DNA of 10,600 nucleotides. Origin: Lysobacterales bacterium. GTDB taxonomy: Bacteria; Pseudomonadota; Gammaproteobacteria; Xanthomonadales; Marinicellaceae. Numbering within the stretch: position 1 is the stretch's first letter; each line of letters starts with the position of its first letter. Below are positions 1 through 6,388 of the stretch, one piece after another. The notes below the pieces were generated by a model. That model did not search any database and was not told the DNA's origin. It saw only the letters and a program-made list of their open reading frames with translations. The position numbers and the translations under genes are program-made. The stretch covers positions 1 through 10,600 of the forward strand of contig JALWML010000549.1 of the NCBI GenBank assembly GCA_027083915.1, in the 5' to 3' direction.

Positions 1-284
1 CTGTGTATCAAACGGGAATCAACTGTGAATATATCACAACTCAAAACATTGCATTATGTGACTACATTTATGGAAATTCTATGGAGTTTTGATAAAAAAA
101 CTTTACAGCATAATATCCTGTATCTTTATAATTCAAATATGTTTTTATAAAGACCTTTGTATCCCTCTAAAATGGATTCAATGAATTATGTTTATATATA
201 TTCGTGGTCAAAACTAATCAACTAGATGCGCCATTATGGACACTAACTTATTCCACAAGTTATGCAAAGATTTCTTAGGTGCAC
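1..284. other. AT-rich stretch without a confident gene
   Basis: No convincing complete gene is visible. On the plus strand, frame 1 is open from the left edge to a TAA at 148-150 (49 codons). Frame 3 is open to a TGA at 90-92. Either could be the tail of a convergent plus-strand gene entering from the left, but neither translation is recognisable and stop-free runs of this size can occur by chance. On the minus strand the ATG codons near the left edge run into stops within a few codons. A weak minus-strand promoter-like pair (TTGACC at 206-211, CATAAT at 185-190, 15-bp spacer) is present but not convincing. Nothing else is evident. Confidence 0.5.
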
Positions 285-317
285 AAAAGCCTCTTATGGA
301 CTTCATAAGAGGCTTTT
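285..317. terminator. Perfect 14-bp stem hairpin terminator downstream of gene 1, probably bidirectional
   Basis: The arms at 285-298 and 304-317 are perfect complements (AAAAGCCTCTTATG and its reverse complement) around a 5-base loop. The hairpin starts 20 bases past the TAG stop of the minus-strand gene. Read on the minus strand, the stem is followed by four T before a G. Read on the plus strand it is followed by TTTTTCTTT, a better U-tract. It therefore fits intrinsic termination of gene 1 and possibly also of a convergent plus-strand gene to the left. The stem sequence is nearly the same as the hairpin behind gene 2 (6331-6362). Confidence 0.85.
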
Positions 318-336
318 TCTTTACTAATAATTCAAT

Positions 337-3300
337 CTAATTTTGCTTAAATCGTCTCGCGTATAAAAGTATCAATGCACTTAACAACATTAATGCCCAC
401 CATTTATTGACTGGTATCATCAATGGAGGTCCAACATGATTACCAAACTCAATGGGAGGAGCTGACGGAATATCCGTAGATAGCTCAACAACACTGGTCA
501 CTGGCAAAAATGGTTCTGAGCATCCCGTTAAATCAGCATCGGTTAAGTCATAATTTAACACATAACATACCGCTGGGTTTGGTGGGATTGGAGATAAACC
601 TACTGGTAAGCTGGTAAAATCAAAACTACCCGTTCCATCAGTATCAAGTGTTGCAACTGTAACATCACCAGTTCCATCGCAATCAGAATCTCGCAATAAG
701 GTTACTGCTATACCACTTTGTTCTTCACCTGCATCATAAGTCAAACTCAAATTTGCATCACAGTAAACTTGACCAAGGATATTACCAATTGCTGCATAAA
801 TACCCATGTCATTGGTCGGATCATCTGCTGTTAATGTGATATTCTGTATTTGTCCAGTTACTGCATCTGCATCTGAATCCAGAGTATCATCACCACCTTG
901 ATTTTGAGAAGTAATGACCCAACCAGGTGCTAGTCCTGAGAATTGAACACAGTAATCGCCTGCTGGCAAATCAGTAAATTCATACCATCCATCTGCTGCG
1001 GGCAATCCACCATTAGCAGTCACGGTCGTTTGCGAACTTGGAGCTGTACAAGTTGCATTGGTGAATAATTCTACCGTGATACCATTAACTCCTGGTTCTC
1101 CAACATCTTGTAAACCATTCTGGTCATTATCATACCAAACATAATCACCTAATTTATTCAGTGGGTCTATGGTAATTGGGTAATCTTCAACCTCGCCATT
1201 AACAGCAGAGCCTGTACTGTTGGCTACATCGGCGGCATTACTTGCTGTTCTGCAACGCAAATAAGTGCTACCACCTGTATCGGCATTGGCCGTAGCTGGT
1301 ACATCTGGCATTGTGATGGTGACTGTTCCGCTGGCATTAATTGTATTTGATCCTCGCTCACTGGCATTATCAAATACACCATCGCCATTATAATCAATCC
1401 AACAAGCAACCATTGCAGAGTTAGCTGTGGTATTAATTATCGCTACGTCTATTGTTGGAGCAATTTGCTGATCCAATAAAAGTGGCGGTATGATTGCATC
1501 TTCATCATCATTAGCTGTGGCACAGGTTCCGTGTGTAACGGTTAATGCCGTGCCATTGTCATCCCCGTCGGCTGCAACATTTTGTTGACCATCAAGTTCA
1601 TCATCTACACAGACTCCCATTAATAGATTGGCATCTAGTGTGTGACTTGGACCATTGTCATTAGATAAGGTTGAATAATCTCCTGCTGCATTTCCTACGC
1701 TGGTATCAGGTGCATCACCCCAGTCAGTTGCTACAATCAATGTGATTTGATAATCTTCTACTTCACCACTGGCGGCAGCTCCTGTTGAGTTATCAACCTC
1801 TGTTGCAATCGTTGCCATTCGACAACGCATATAACTGGTACCACCAGTAGTGGTACTGGCTGTTGCTGGAACATCTGGCAGGGTTACTGTTGCAGTTGTC
1901 GCACCATTGGCAACAGTTGCAGTTGCTGTTCGCTCGCCTGCATTGTCAAAGACACCATCACCGTTATAGTCAAGCCAACAAGCTAAACTCGCATCAACAC
2001 CTGTGGTATTGTGTACGGCAATATCGAGAGTCGGTGCAATTTGACCATCAGATAATAATGGTGCAATCAATGAATCTTCATCGTCATTGGCGGTAGCACA
2101 TGTACCGTTGGTATTGGCACTGGCAACTCCTGTATCATCTCCATCAGCTGCAATATTTTGTTGTCCATTGGCTTCATCATCTACACAAGCTCCCATGAAG
2201 AGATCAGTTGTTAAGATATGATGGGGACCATTATCAGTAATTAACGTCGAATAATCACCAACACCATTGCCAGCACCGCTATCTGGTGCATCACCCCAAT
2301 CTTGTAATGGAATTATGCTCACGGCATAATCTTCAACTTCACCATCGGCAAACAATCCCGTTGGTGTTGAACCAGTAAGTGCTCCTGTTGTTAGTCGGCA
2401 ACGTGCATAGCTTGAACCACTTGTATCGGTGCTTGCTGTGCTTGGAATTGCTGGCATAACAACAGCAATTGCAGCTGCATTGGTACCATTTGGCACAGTA
2501 GCTGTTCCAGATTCACCCAACTCAAATGTTCCATTGCCATTGTAATCAATCCAACACACTAAATTAGCAGCTGATCCCGTTGTGTTGGTAACAATAGGAT
2601 TTAAGGTTAAGGCATCACCATCCACTAAGGTTGGGATAGTTACACCATCTTCATCAGCACCATCACCATTGGCAGCTGCATTGGGTTGCCCATCAGCTTC
2701 GGCATCAATTGTTGCACCTATTTGTAAACCTGCAACTATCGAATGTTCTGCACCAGTACTAGCTAATAGTGTTCCATAACTATCGGGTGCATCACCAAAG
2801 TCGGAGTTGCTGAAATTAACAGAATAATCTTCCACCTCACCATTGGCAGCTGATCCTGTTGAATTGGCTACATCTGCTGACAGTGTCGCTATTCTACAGC
2901 GCATATAACTGGCTCCACCTGTATCGGCTACAGCTGTAGCTGGGACATTGGGCATGGTAATAGTCGCTGATGTCGCTGCATTTGCAACGGTAACCGCGCC
3001 ACGTTCTGTGGCATTATTAAACACGCCATCACCATTATAATCAATCCAACACGCGAGGGTTGCATCCGCTCCTGTGGTATTTACAACACTGACATTAAAA
3101 CTCGGTGCGACTTGACCATCTTGTAATGAAGGAGGAGTTAAGCTGTCTTCATCATCATTGGCTGTTGCACAAGTTCCATATGTATTTATGTTAGATGCAC
3201 CACTATCATCTCCATCTGCATTAGCTGATTGTTGTCCATTTACTTCATCATCCACACAAGTTCCCATAAATAACGTTGCATCCAAGGTATGACGAGGACC

Positions 3301-6159
3301 ATTATCACTGACTAAAGTTGAATAATCACCTGAGCCGTTTCCAACACTTGTATCAGGTGCATCACCCCAATCTTGTGAGGGGTTAATCAAAATAGGATAA
3401 TCTTCAACTTCTCCATTAGCCGCAGCACCTATTGCGTCTGCAACTTCTGCAGCATTACTTGCAATCCTGCATCGCATAAAGGTAGAACCACCAGTATCAG
3501 TACTCGCTGTAGCTGGCACATCTGGTAAAATTACAGTTGCAATCCCTGAGGCACTTACTACAATTGAGCCTCGCTCTGTGGCATTGTCAAAAGTTCCATC
3601 ACTATTGTAATCAACCCAACACGCGAGGGTTGCATCAGATGCTGTAGCATTTATAACTGTAACATCTACACTAGGTGCAACTTGTGTATCTGCCAATAAT
3701 GGTGGTACTAAAGAATCTTCATCATTATTAGCTACAACACATGTTCCAACAGTCATAGTGTCGGCAACTCCCATATCATCACCATCGGCATTTGCATTCG
3801 GCAGGCCATTACTCTCATCATCTGCACAAGCACCCATAAATAAATTGGGGTCTAATACATGATGAGGACCATTACTAGCCTTTAAAGTTAGATAGGCAGG
3901 ATCTGGAGCATCGCCCCAATCTTCTGGAGGAGGAACAAATCCAAAATCAAAACTGTGATTATTTGCACCCGAAATTGAAATATCCGCAGGAATAACATTT
4001 GCTTCGGCATCATTCACATTTATCACTCCATCACTATCATTAGAATCTTCTTGACCACCTTGACCTGCTGTGTTCGCAACCGTGAGGTAAGAATTTCCAA
4101 GAACAGCTTGTTTTGATGTTCCTGTTGCATTCGGTATACGTACAATATAGCTAGTATTGGGATTCAGTGCCGAAATATTGTAAATATGACTCGCTGTGGT
4201 TGTTGCTAATGGGTTATTTGAGAAAATATAATCTCCATTTGAATTAGTCACCGCTGTAGCAATCACCACTGAGGTTGCGTTATCAACAAGCTCGATTGTA
4301 ACGTTTCCAATACCCAATTCTCCAGCATCTTGGACTCCATCTCCATCTGTATCTTCCCAAACTCGATTACCGATTTCAACTGGTGCCAAAGTTGTCAATA
4401 GTTCAATATCTCCCATTCCCGCACCCTTACCAAAATGTGCAACTTGAGGTGCCGTGTTATCCATAACTTTATACGCATCATTTTTATTTCCATTAGCTGG
4501 ATTAAAGAATACAACTCCAGCAGTGTGAAATGAAGTAGTCGCACTTCCAAAAGGGTCATATGCTACCATAGCCACTTCGCCCGAGCCTCTAAAAATTGTG
4601 ACTGCACCTAACGCACTTTCTTTGTGATCCGTTACCGGTGAATCGTCTGCATTAACTGATTCATTGCCTGCATTAGCATCTGTGTCAATTGGATTTACAA
4701 TATATTGTCCTGTTCCATCAGGGGTTGCTATTAATATATCTCCTCCTGAAATTGTTTTAAACTCTAAATTGTTATCAAAAGGAACACCTGCTGGGGGAAG
4801 GTTCTGAAAGCCACCTTGAAAAGCCACACGATCCATATAACCCACAATCAAGTTGCCAGTGTCATCAAACTTAATATCGGCTAAAACAGGCTGAGAAACC
4901 ACAACTTTCCAAAAATTACTACCTGTATATACTTGGGCTATGGATTGATAATTATCTGACCATGCATTCCATCCCTGATCATCAGGAGTACTTTCTCTCG
5001 CATAATTAAGTGTATGTTGATAGATTGAAGTAAAAACCACTCCATCAAACTCATAGATATGGGCTGTTAAATCAGATGTAGCCCCACTAATACTCGCATC
5101 ACAAACCACACCAATAAAGACCTTTTCATCAACAGCCTCTACAGCAAAAGGACGGTTCTCACCTGTTGCCACATTACATGGGTTTGGTGTAGCAAATGAA
5201 TTTGAAATTGTTTTTGTCTGTACATCAATTTGATAAAGCTTTTTATCATTTAAATTCATTGCATACAAGGTTGATTGATCATCGGAAATATCAATATCAC
5301 CTAATCCCACTTTTAGCACTGCGGCTATAGCATCAGGGTCACGATTCTGTACGCCAGGATCACCCAATCCTCGTGTTGCATCGTCGGCTATTGTTCCTGC
5401 ATTTGGAATATCAATAAAAACTGATGTACCTGTACCGTCTGCATTTACTTCATAAATTCTGCCAAGTTGGTTGTTTAAAATGCCCGCATGTCTTTTAACC
5501 ATTGTTGCCGCATAAATTTTTGCTCTTTTCTTATCATAGGCTATTCCCCATACCGAGCCAACTTCTTGTTCATTAGCAATACTTGTTTCAGTAGCACCTC
5601 CTGCTCCTGAATTTAAATATGGCCAACTTAAGATACCCCCCTGATCACTTGGACCACCAGCAGCAACTGCAGCACCATTTACAAAAATGCTTGAAATTAA
5701 CTCTGGATTTACTGAATCTGTATAGTCCGCAGGATTATGTAACCCAAAATTAACAGAAGTTCCATCTGATACGAATTGTACTGAAGTATTTAAACCATTA
5801 GCATCTGGACTTTCCTGCAAATAGGTGGGCCATATAGAAAATTCAACCCTGTAATCCCCAGCAGCAGTCGTTAAAGAGTAACTACCATTTGCAGCTGTTA
5901 AACTGGTTGAAACAACAGCACCTGAGGTATCATAAGCACTTACAGTCACCCCTTCCACTCCTGGCTCACTTGCATGCTTATTCCCATAGACTCCAAGGGT
6001 CGTGCCATTAACAGGAAAATCCCTAAAAACAGTTCCTGTAATATTTGCAAAAACATTAGAGGAAATAAAAGGCAATAAAAAAAGAAAAAAACAATAATAC
6101 GATAAACTGACATTACGTAAAAAAAATAATTTTCTTAACTTTTTAACACGTGTAAACAT
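337..6159 (-). CDS. Giant secreted surface protein: SdrD B-like, propeller-like region, five GEVED repeats, exosortase-type C-terminal anchor
   Basis: Complete gene of 1940 aa ending in TAG. An in-frame ATG five codons upstream (6174) has no Shine-Dalgarno sequence; the ATG at 6159 has GGAGAAG ahead of it and gives a cleaner signal peptide, so I chose it. From that start: residues 1-38 signal peptide, cleaved after VFA; 39-125 SdrD B-like/Cna-type domain; 150-593 a mixed region with short strand-like segments (VWGIAYD, LYAMNL, LYQIDV, IKFDDTGNLIVGY) that I read as a probable beta-propeller; 594-746 SdrD B-like domain with the Ca-loop motif DTDGDGVQDAGE; 747-1664 five tandem GEVED repeats; 1670-1790 and 1791-1913 an A+B Ig-like pair; 1914-1940 sorting tail with IPVNKWW, hydrophobic helix and ARRFKQN. 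No enzymatic motif was found. A structural, adhesive or matrix role at the cell surface is inferred from the architecture. It is probably transcribed from its own promoter (6255-6283). The 3' end is a close copy of that of the neighbouring gene. Confidence 0.93.
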   Translation of the reverse strand: MFTRVKKLRKLFFLRNVSLSYYCFFLFLLPFISSNVFANITGTVFRDFPVNGTTLGVYGNKHASEPGVEGVTVSAYDTSGAVVSTSLTAANGSYSLTTAAGDYRVEFSIWPTYLQESPDANGLNTSVQFVSDGTSVNFGLHNPADYTDSVNPELISSIFVNGAAVAAGGPSDQGGILSWPYLNSGAGGATETSIANEQEVGSVWGIAYDKKRAKIYAATMVKRHAGILNNQLGRIYEVNADGTGTSVFIDIPNAGTIADDATRGLGDPGVQNRDPDAIAAVLKVGLGDIDISDDQSTLYAMNLNDKKLYQIDVQTKTISNSFATPNPCNVATGENRPFAVEAVDEKVFIGVVCDASISGATSDLTAHIYEFDGVVFTSIYQHTLNYARESTPDDQGWNAWSDNYQSIAQVYTGSNFWKVVVSQPVLADIKFDDTGNLIVGYMDRVAFQGGFQNLPPAGVPFDNNLEFKTISGGDILIATPDGTGQYIVNPIDTDANAGNESVNADDSPVTDHKESALGAVTIFRGSGEVAMVAYDPFGSATTSFHTAGVVFFNPANGNKNDAYKVMDNTAPQVAHFGKGAGMGDIELLTTLAPVEIGNRVWEDTDGDGVQDAGELGIGNVTIELVDNATSVVIATAVTNSNGDYIFSNNPLATTTASHIYNISALNPNTSYIVRIPNATGTSKQAVLGNSYLTVANTAGQGGQEDSNDSDGVINVNDAEANVIPADISISGANNHSFDFGFVPPPEDWGDAPDPAYLTLKASNGPHHVLDPNLFMGACADDESNGLPNANADGDDMGVADTMTVGTCVVANNDEDSLVPPLLADTQVAPSVDVTVINATASDATLACWVDYNSDGTFDNATERGSIVVSASGIATVILPDVPATASTDTGGSTFMRCRIASNAAEVADAIGAAANGEVEDYPILINPSQDWGDAPDTSVGNGSGDYSTLVSDNGPRHTLDATLFMGTCVDDEVNGQQSANADGDDSGASNINTYGTCATANDDEDSLTPPSLQDGQVAPSFNVSVVNTTGADATLACWIDYNGDGVFNNATERGAVTVANAATSATITMPNVPATAVADTGGASYMRCRIATLSADVANSTGSAANGEVEDYSVNFSNSDFGDAPDSYGTLLASTGAEHSIVAGLQIGATIDAEADGQPNAAANGDGADEDGVTIPTLVDGDALTLNPIVTNTTGSAANLVCWIDYNGNGTFELGESGTATVPNGTNAAAIAVVMPAIPSTASTDTSGSSYARCRLTTGALTGSTPTGLFADGEVEDYAVSIIPLQDWGDAPDSGAGNGVGDYSTLITDNGPHHILTTDLFMGACVDDEANGQQNIAADGDDTGVASANTNGTCATANDDEDSLIAPLLSDGQIAPTLDIAVHNTTGVDASLACWLDYNGDGVFDNAGERTATATVANGATTATVTLPDVPATASTTTGGTSYMRCRMATIATEVDNSTGAAASGEVEDYQITLIVATDWGDAPDTSVGNAAGDYSTLSNDNGPSHTLDANLLMGVCVDDELDGQQNVAADGDDNGTALTVTHGTCATANDDEDAIIPPLLLDQQIAPTIDVAIINTTANSAMVACWIDYNGDGVFDNASERGSNTINASGTVTITMPDVPATANADTGGSTYLRCRTASNAADVANSTGSAVNGEVEDYPITIDPLNKLGDYVWYDNDQNGLQDVGEPGVNGITVELFTNATCTAPSSQTTVTANGGLPAADGWYEFTDLPAGDYCVQFSGLAPGWVITSQNQGGDDTLDSDADAVTGQIQNITLTADDPTNDMGIYAAIGNILGQVYCDANLSLTYDAGEEQSGIAVTLLRDSDCDGTGDVTVATLDTDGTGSFDFTSLPVGLSPIPPNPAVCYVLNYDLTDADLTGCSEPFLPVTSVVELSTDIPSAPPIEFGNHVGPPLMIPVNKWWALMLLSALILLYARRFKQN
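340..420 (-). other. C-terminal sorting signal of gene 1 (IPTLxxWG-CTERM-like)
   Basis: The last 27 residues start MIPVNKWWALMLLSALILLY and finish ARRFKQN: a short Pro/Trp motif, about 14 hydrophobic residues and a basic tail. This tripartite form is that of PEP-CTERM-like signals; the I-P-x-x-x-W placement matches the IPTLxxWG class assigned to exosortase H. The second Trp where Gly is usual, and V-N-K for T-L-S, make it a variant. The cognate enzyme is not in this window. Confidence 0.75.
340..1155 (-). repeat. 3' segment of gene 1 duplicated at 6392-7207
   Basis: This stretch encodes the A+B Ig-like pair and sorting tail. It aligns with 6392-7207 at a constant offset of 6052 bases, so there is no net insertion or deletion over about 816 bases. 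The last 150 encoded residues differ at 7 positions (L/P, I/V, S/N, V/I, L/M, A/T, N/S). The A module is less alike, with a divergent patch around the first Cys (NATCTAPS versus TLDCSGPV). Scattered synonymous differences show the copies are not freshly made. Confidence 0.93.
1168..3921 (-). repeat. Five tandem GEVED-type repeats in gene 1
   Basis: In protein order the copies lie at 3921-3373 (183 aa), 3372-2803 (190), 2802-2302 (167), 2301-1726 (192) and 1725-1168 (186). Each opens with D(W/F)GDAPD, carries (L/V)(A/V)CW(I/V/L)DYN.(D/N)G.F, then a Pro-rich strand (PDVPATA or a variant), a T(G/S)G(S/A/T)(T/S)(Y/F)..CR segment and closes with GEVEDY. The GEVED domain is known from bacterial secreted proteins, usually near the C-terminus; its function is not well defined. 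Copies 1, 2, 4 and 5 have four cysteines and the acidic A(N/A)ADGDD and DDED clusters. Copy 3 is about 20 aa shorter and lacks the first two cysteines together. Only one lysine occurs in the whole array. Confidence 0.92.
3922..4380 (-). other. SdrD B-like domain preceding the GEVED array
   Basis: Encodes residues 594-746 of gene 1. It begins VEIGNRVWEDTDGDGVQDAG, the characteristic opening of SdrD B-like (Cna-B-type) repeats with an Asp-rich loop expected to bind Ca2+. It continues with GNVTIELVDN, SNGDYIF, SYIVRIP, EDSNDSDGV and ends NHSFDFGFV. The family is typically a rigid spacer or stalk unit in surface proteins. Here it lies between the propeller-like region and the repeat array. Confidence 0.82.
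4381..5712 (-). other. Propeller-like N-terminal globular region of gene 1
   Basis: Encodes residues about 150-593. It has none of the simple repeats seen elsewhere in the protein. Short hydrophobic strands alternate with polar turns, for example VWGIAYDKKRAKIYAAT, GLGDIDISDDQSTLYAMN, KLYQIDVQTKTI, LADIKFDDTGNLIVGYMD and VAMVAYDPFG. These recall blades of secreted beta-propellers that read like 'time/place log' proteins, but no blade consensus such as YVTN or NHL is exact. Lysine is much more frequent here than in the array. A ligand-binding or adhesive head is my inference. Confidence 0.5.
6046..6159 (-). other. Signal peptide of gene 1
   Basis: The first 38 residues have a strongly basic start (MFTRVKKLRKLFFLRN), a hydrophobic core (YYCFFLFLLPFI) and a small-residue cleavage site SSNVFA before NITG. 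This is a Sec-type signal peptidase I pattern. A cysteine lies inside the core but there is no lipobox at the cleavage site, so it is not a lipoprotein signal. Confidence 0.88.
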
Positions 6160-6165
6160 ACAAAA

Positions 6166-6172
6166 CTTCTCC
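6166..6172 (-). promoter_or_regulatory. Ribosome binding site that favours the start at 6159
   Basis: GGAGAAG lies inside the first codons of the longer reading (ATG at 6174) and 6 bases before the ATG at 6159 (9 bases counted from GGAG). Upstream of the 6174 ATG only AT-rich sequence (TTACCTAATATT) is seen. The downstream ATG is therefore the better supported start. Confidence 0.7.
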
Positions 6173-6254
6173 ATAATATTAGGTAATTTAATAGAGAAGC
6201 CAATTTCTATATACGAGGTAATTAAGAAAAATTAGTGGGATCTCTCAGCTACTG

Positions 6255-6283
6255 AATGTAACGAAATTTTGTAAATAAGTCAA
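6255..6283 (-). promoter_or_regulatory. Candidate sigma-70 promoter for gene 1
   Basis: On the minus strand, TTGACT (6278-6283) and TACATT (6255-6260) are separated by exactly 17 bases, matching the -35/-10 layout with 5/6 and 4/6 consensus bases. Transcription would begin near 6248, giving a leader of about 90 bases. It sits downstream of the gene 2 terminator, in line with independent transcription of gene 1. Confidence 0.55.
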
Positions 6284-6299
6284 TAAACAAACTAAAATA

Positions 6300-6317
6300 A
6301 TTGTTAACTATTGTTAA
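6300..6317. repeat. Doubled octamer ATTGTTAA with 10-bp period upstream of the promoter
   Basis: ATTGTTAA occurs at 6300-6307 and 6310-6317, one helical turn apart. The first copy also contains the palindrome GTTAAC. The pair begins 17 bases upstream of the candidate -35 box, where an activator could bind. It may be chance in AT-rich DNA. Confidence 0.35.
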
Positions 6318-6330
6318 TTCCTTTACAGCA

Positions 6331-6362
6331 AAAAGCCTCTCATGTTTCCATAAGAGGCTTTT
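6331..6362 (-). terminator. Intrinsic terminator of gene 2
   Basis: The arms at 6331-6344 and 6349-6362 pair over 14 positions around a 4-base loop. The single mismatch on the plus strand (C6341 with A6352) becomes a G-U wobble in the minus-strand transcript, and the minus strand continues with five T (6334-6330). This marks it as a minus-strand terminator, 26 bases after the TAA stop of gene 2. The stem is almost identical to the hairpin behind gene 1. Confidence 0.88.
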
Positions 6363-6388
6363 AAAGTTTCTTCTAATTAAGTATTATT

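Noticed and set aside
185..211. Promoter on the minus strand in the left intergenic stretch
   Set aside because: The 15-base spacer is short, and no minus-strand start with an open frame to the left edge follows.
1224..3181. Short alternative-frame open frames over the GEVED array (for example near 1224-1409, 1863-2096 and 2582-2779)
   Set aside because: They lie wholly inside the long minus-strand gene, recur at matching places of the repeats, and have no ribosome site or recognisable product.
1168..3921. CRISPR array or mobile element as the cause of the repetitive DNA
   Set aside because: The repeats are 500-580 bases, divergent and in frame within one coding sequence; there are no short identical repeats with spacers, no terminal inverted repeats and no transposase.
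6172..6174. ATG at 6174 as the start of gene 1
   Set aside because: It lacks a ribosome binding site, whereas the ATG at 6159 has GGAGAAG at good spacing. The choice changes the protein by only five residues.
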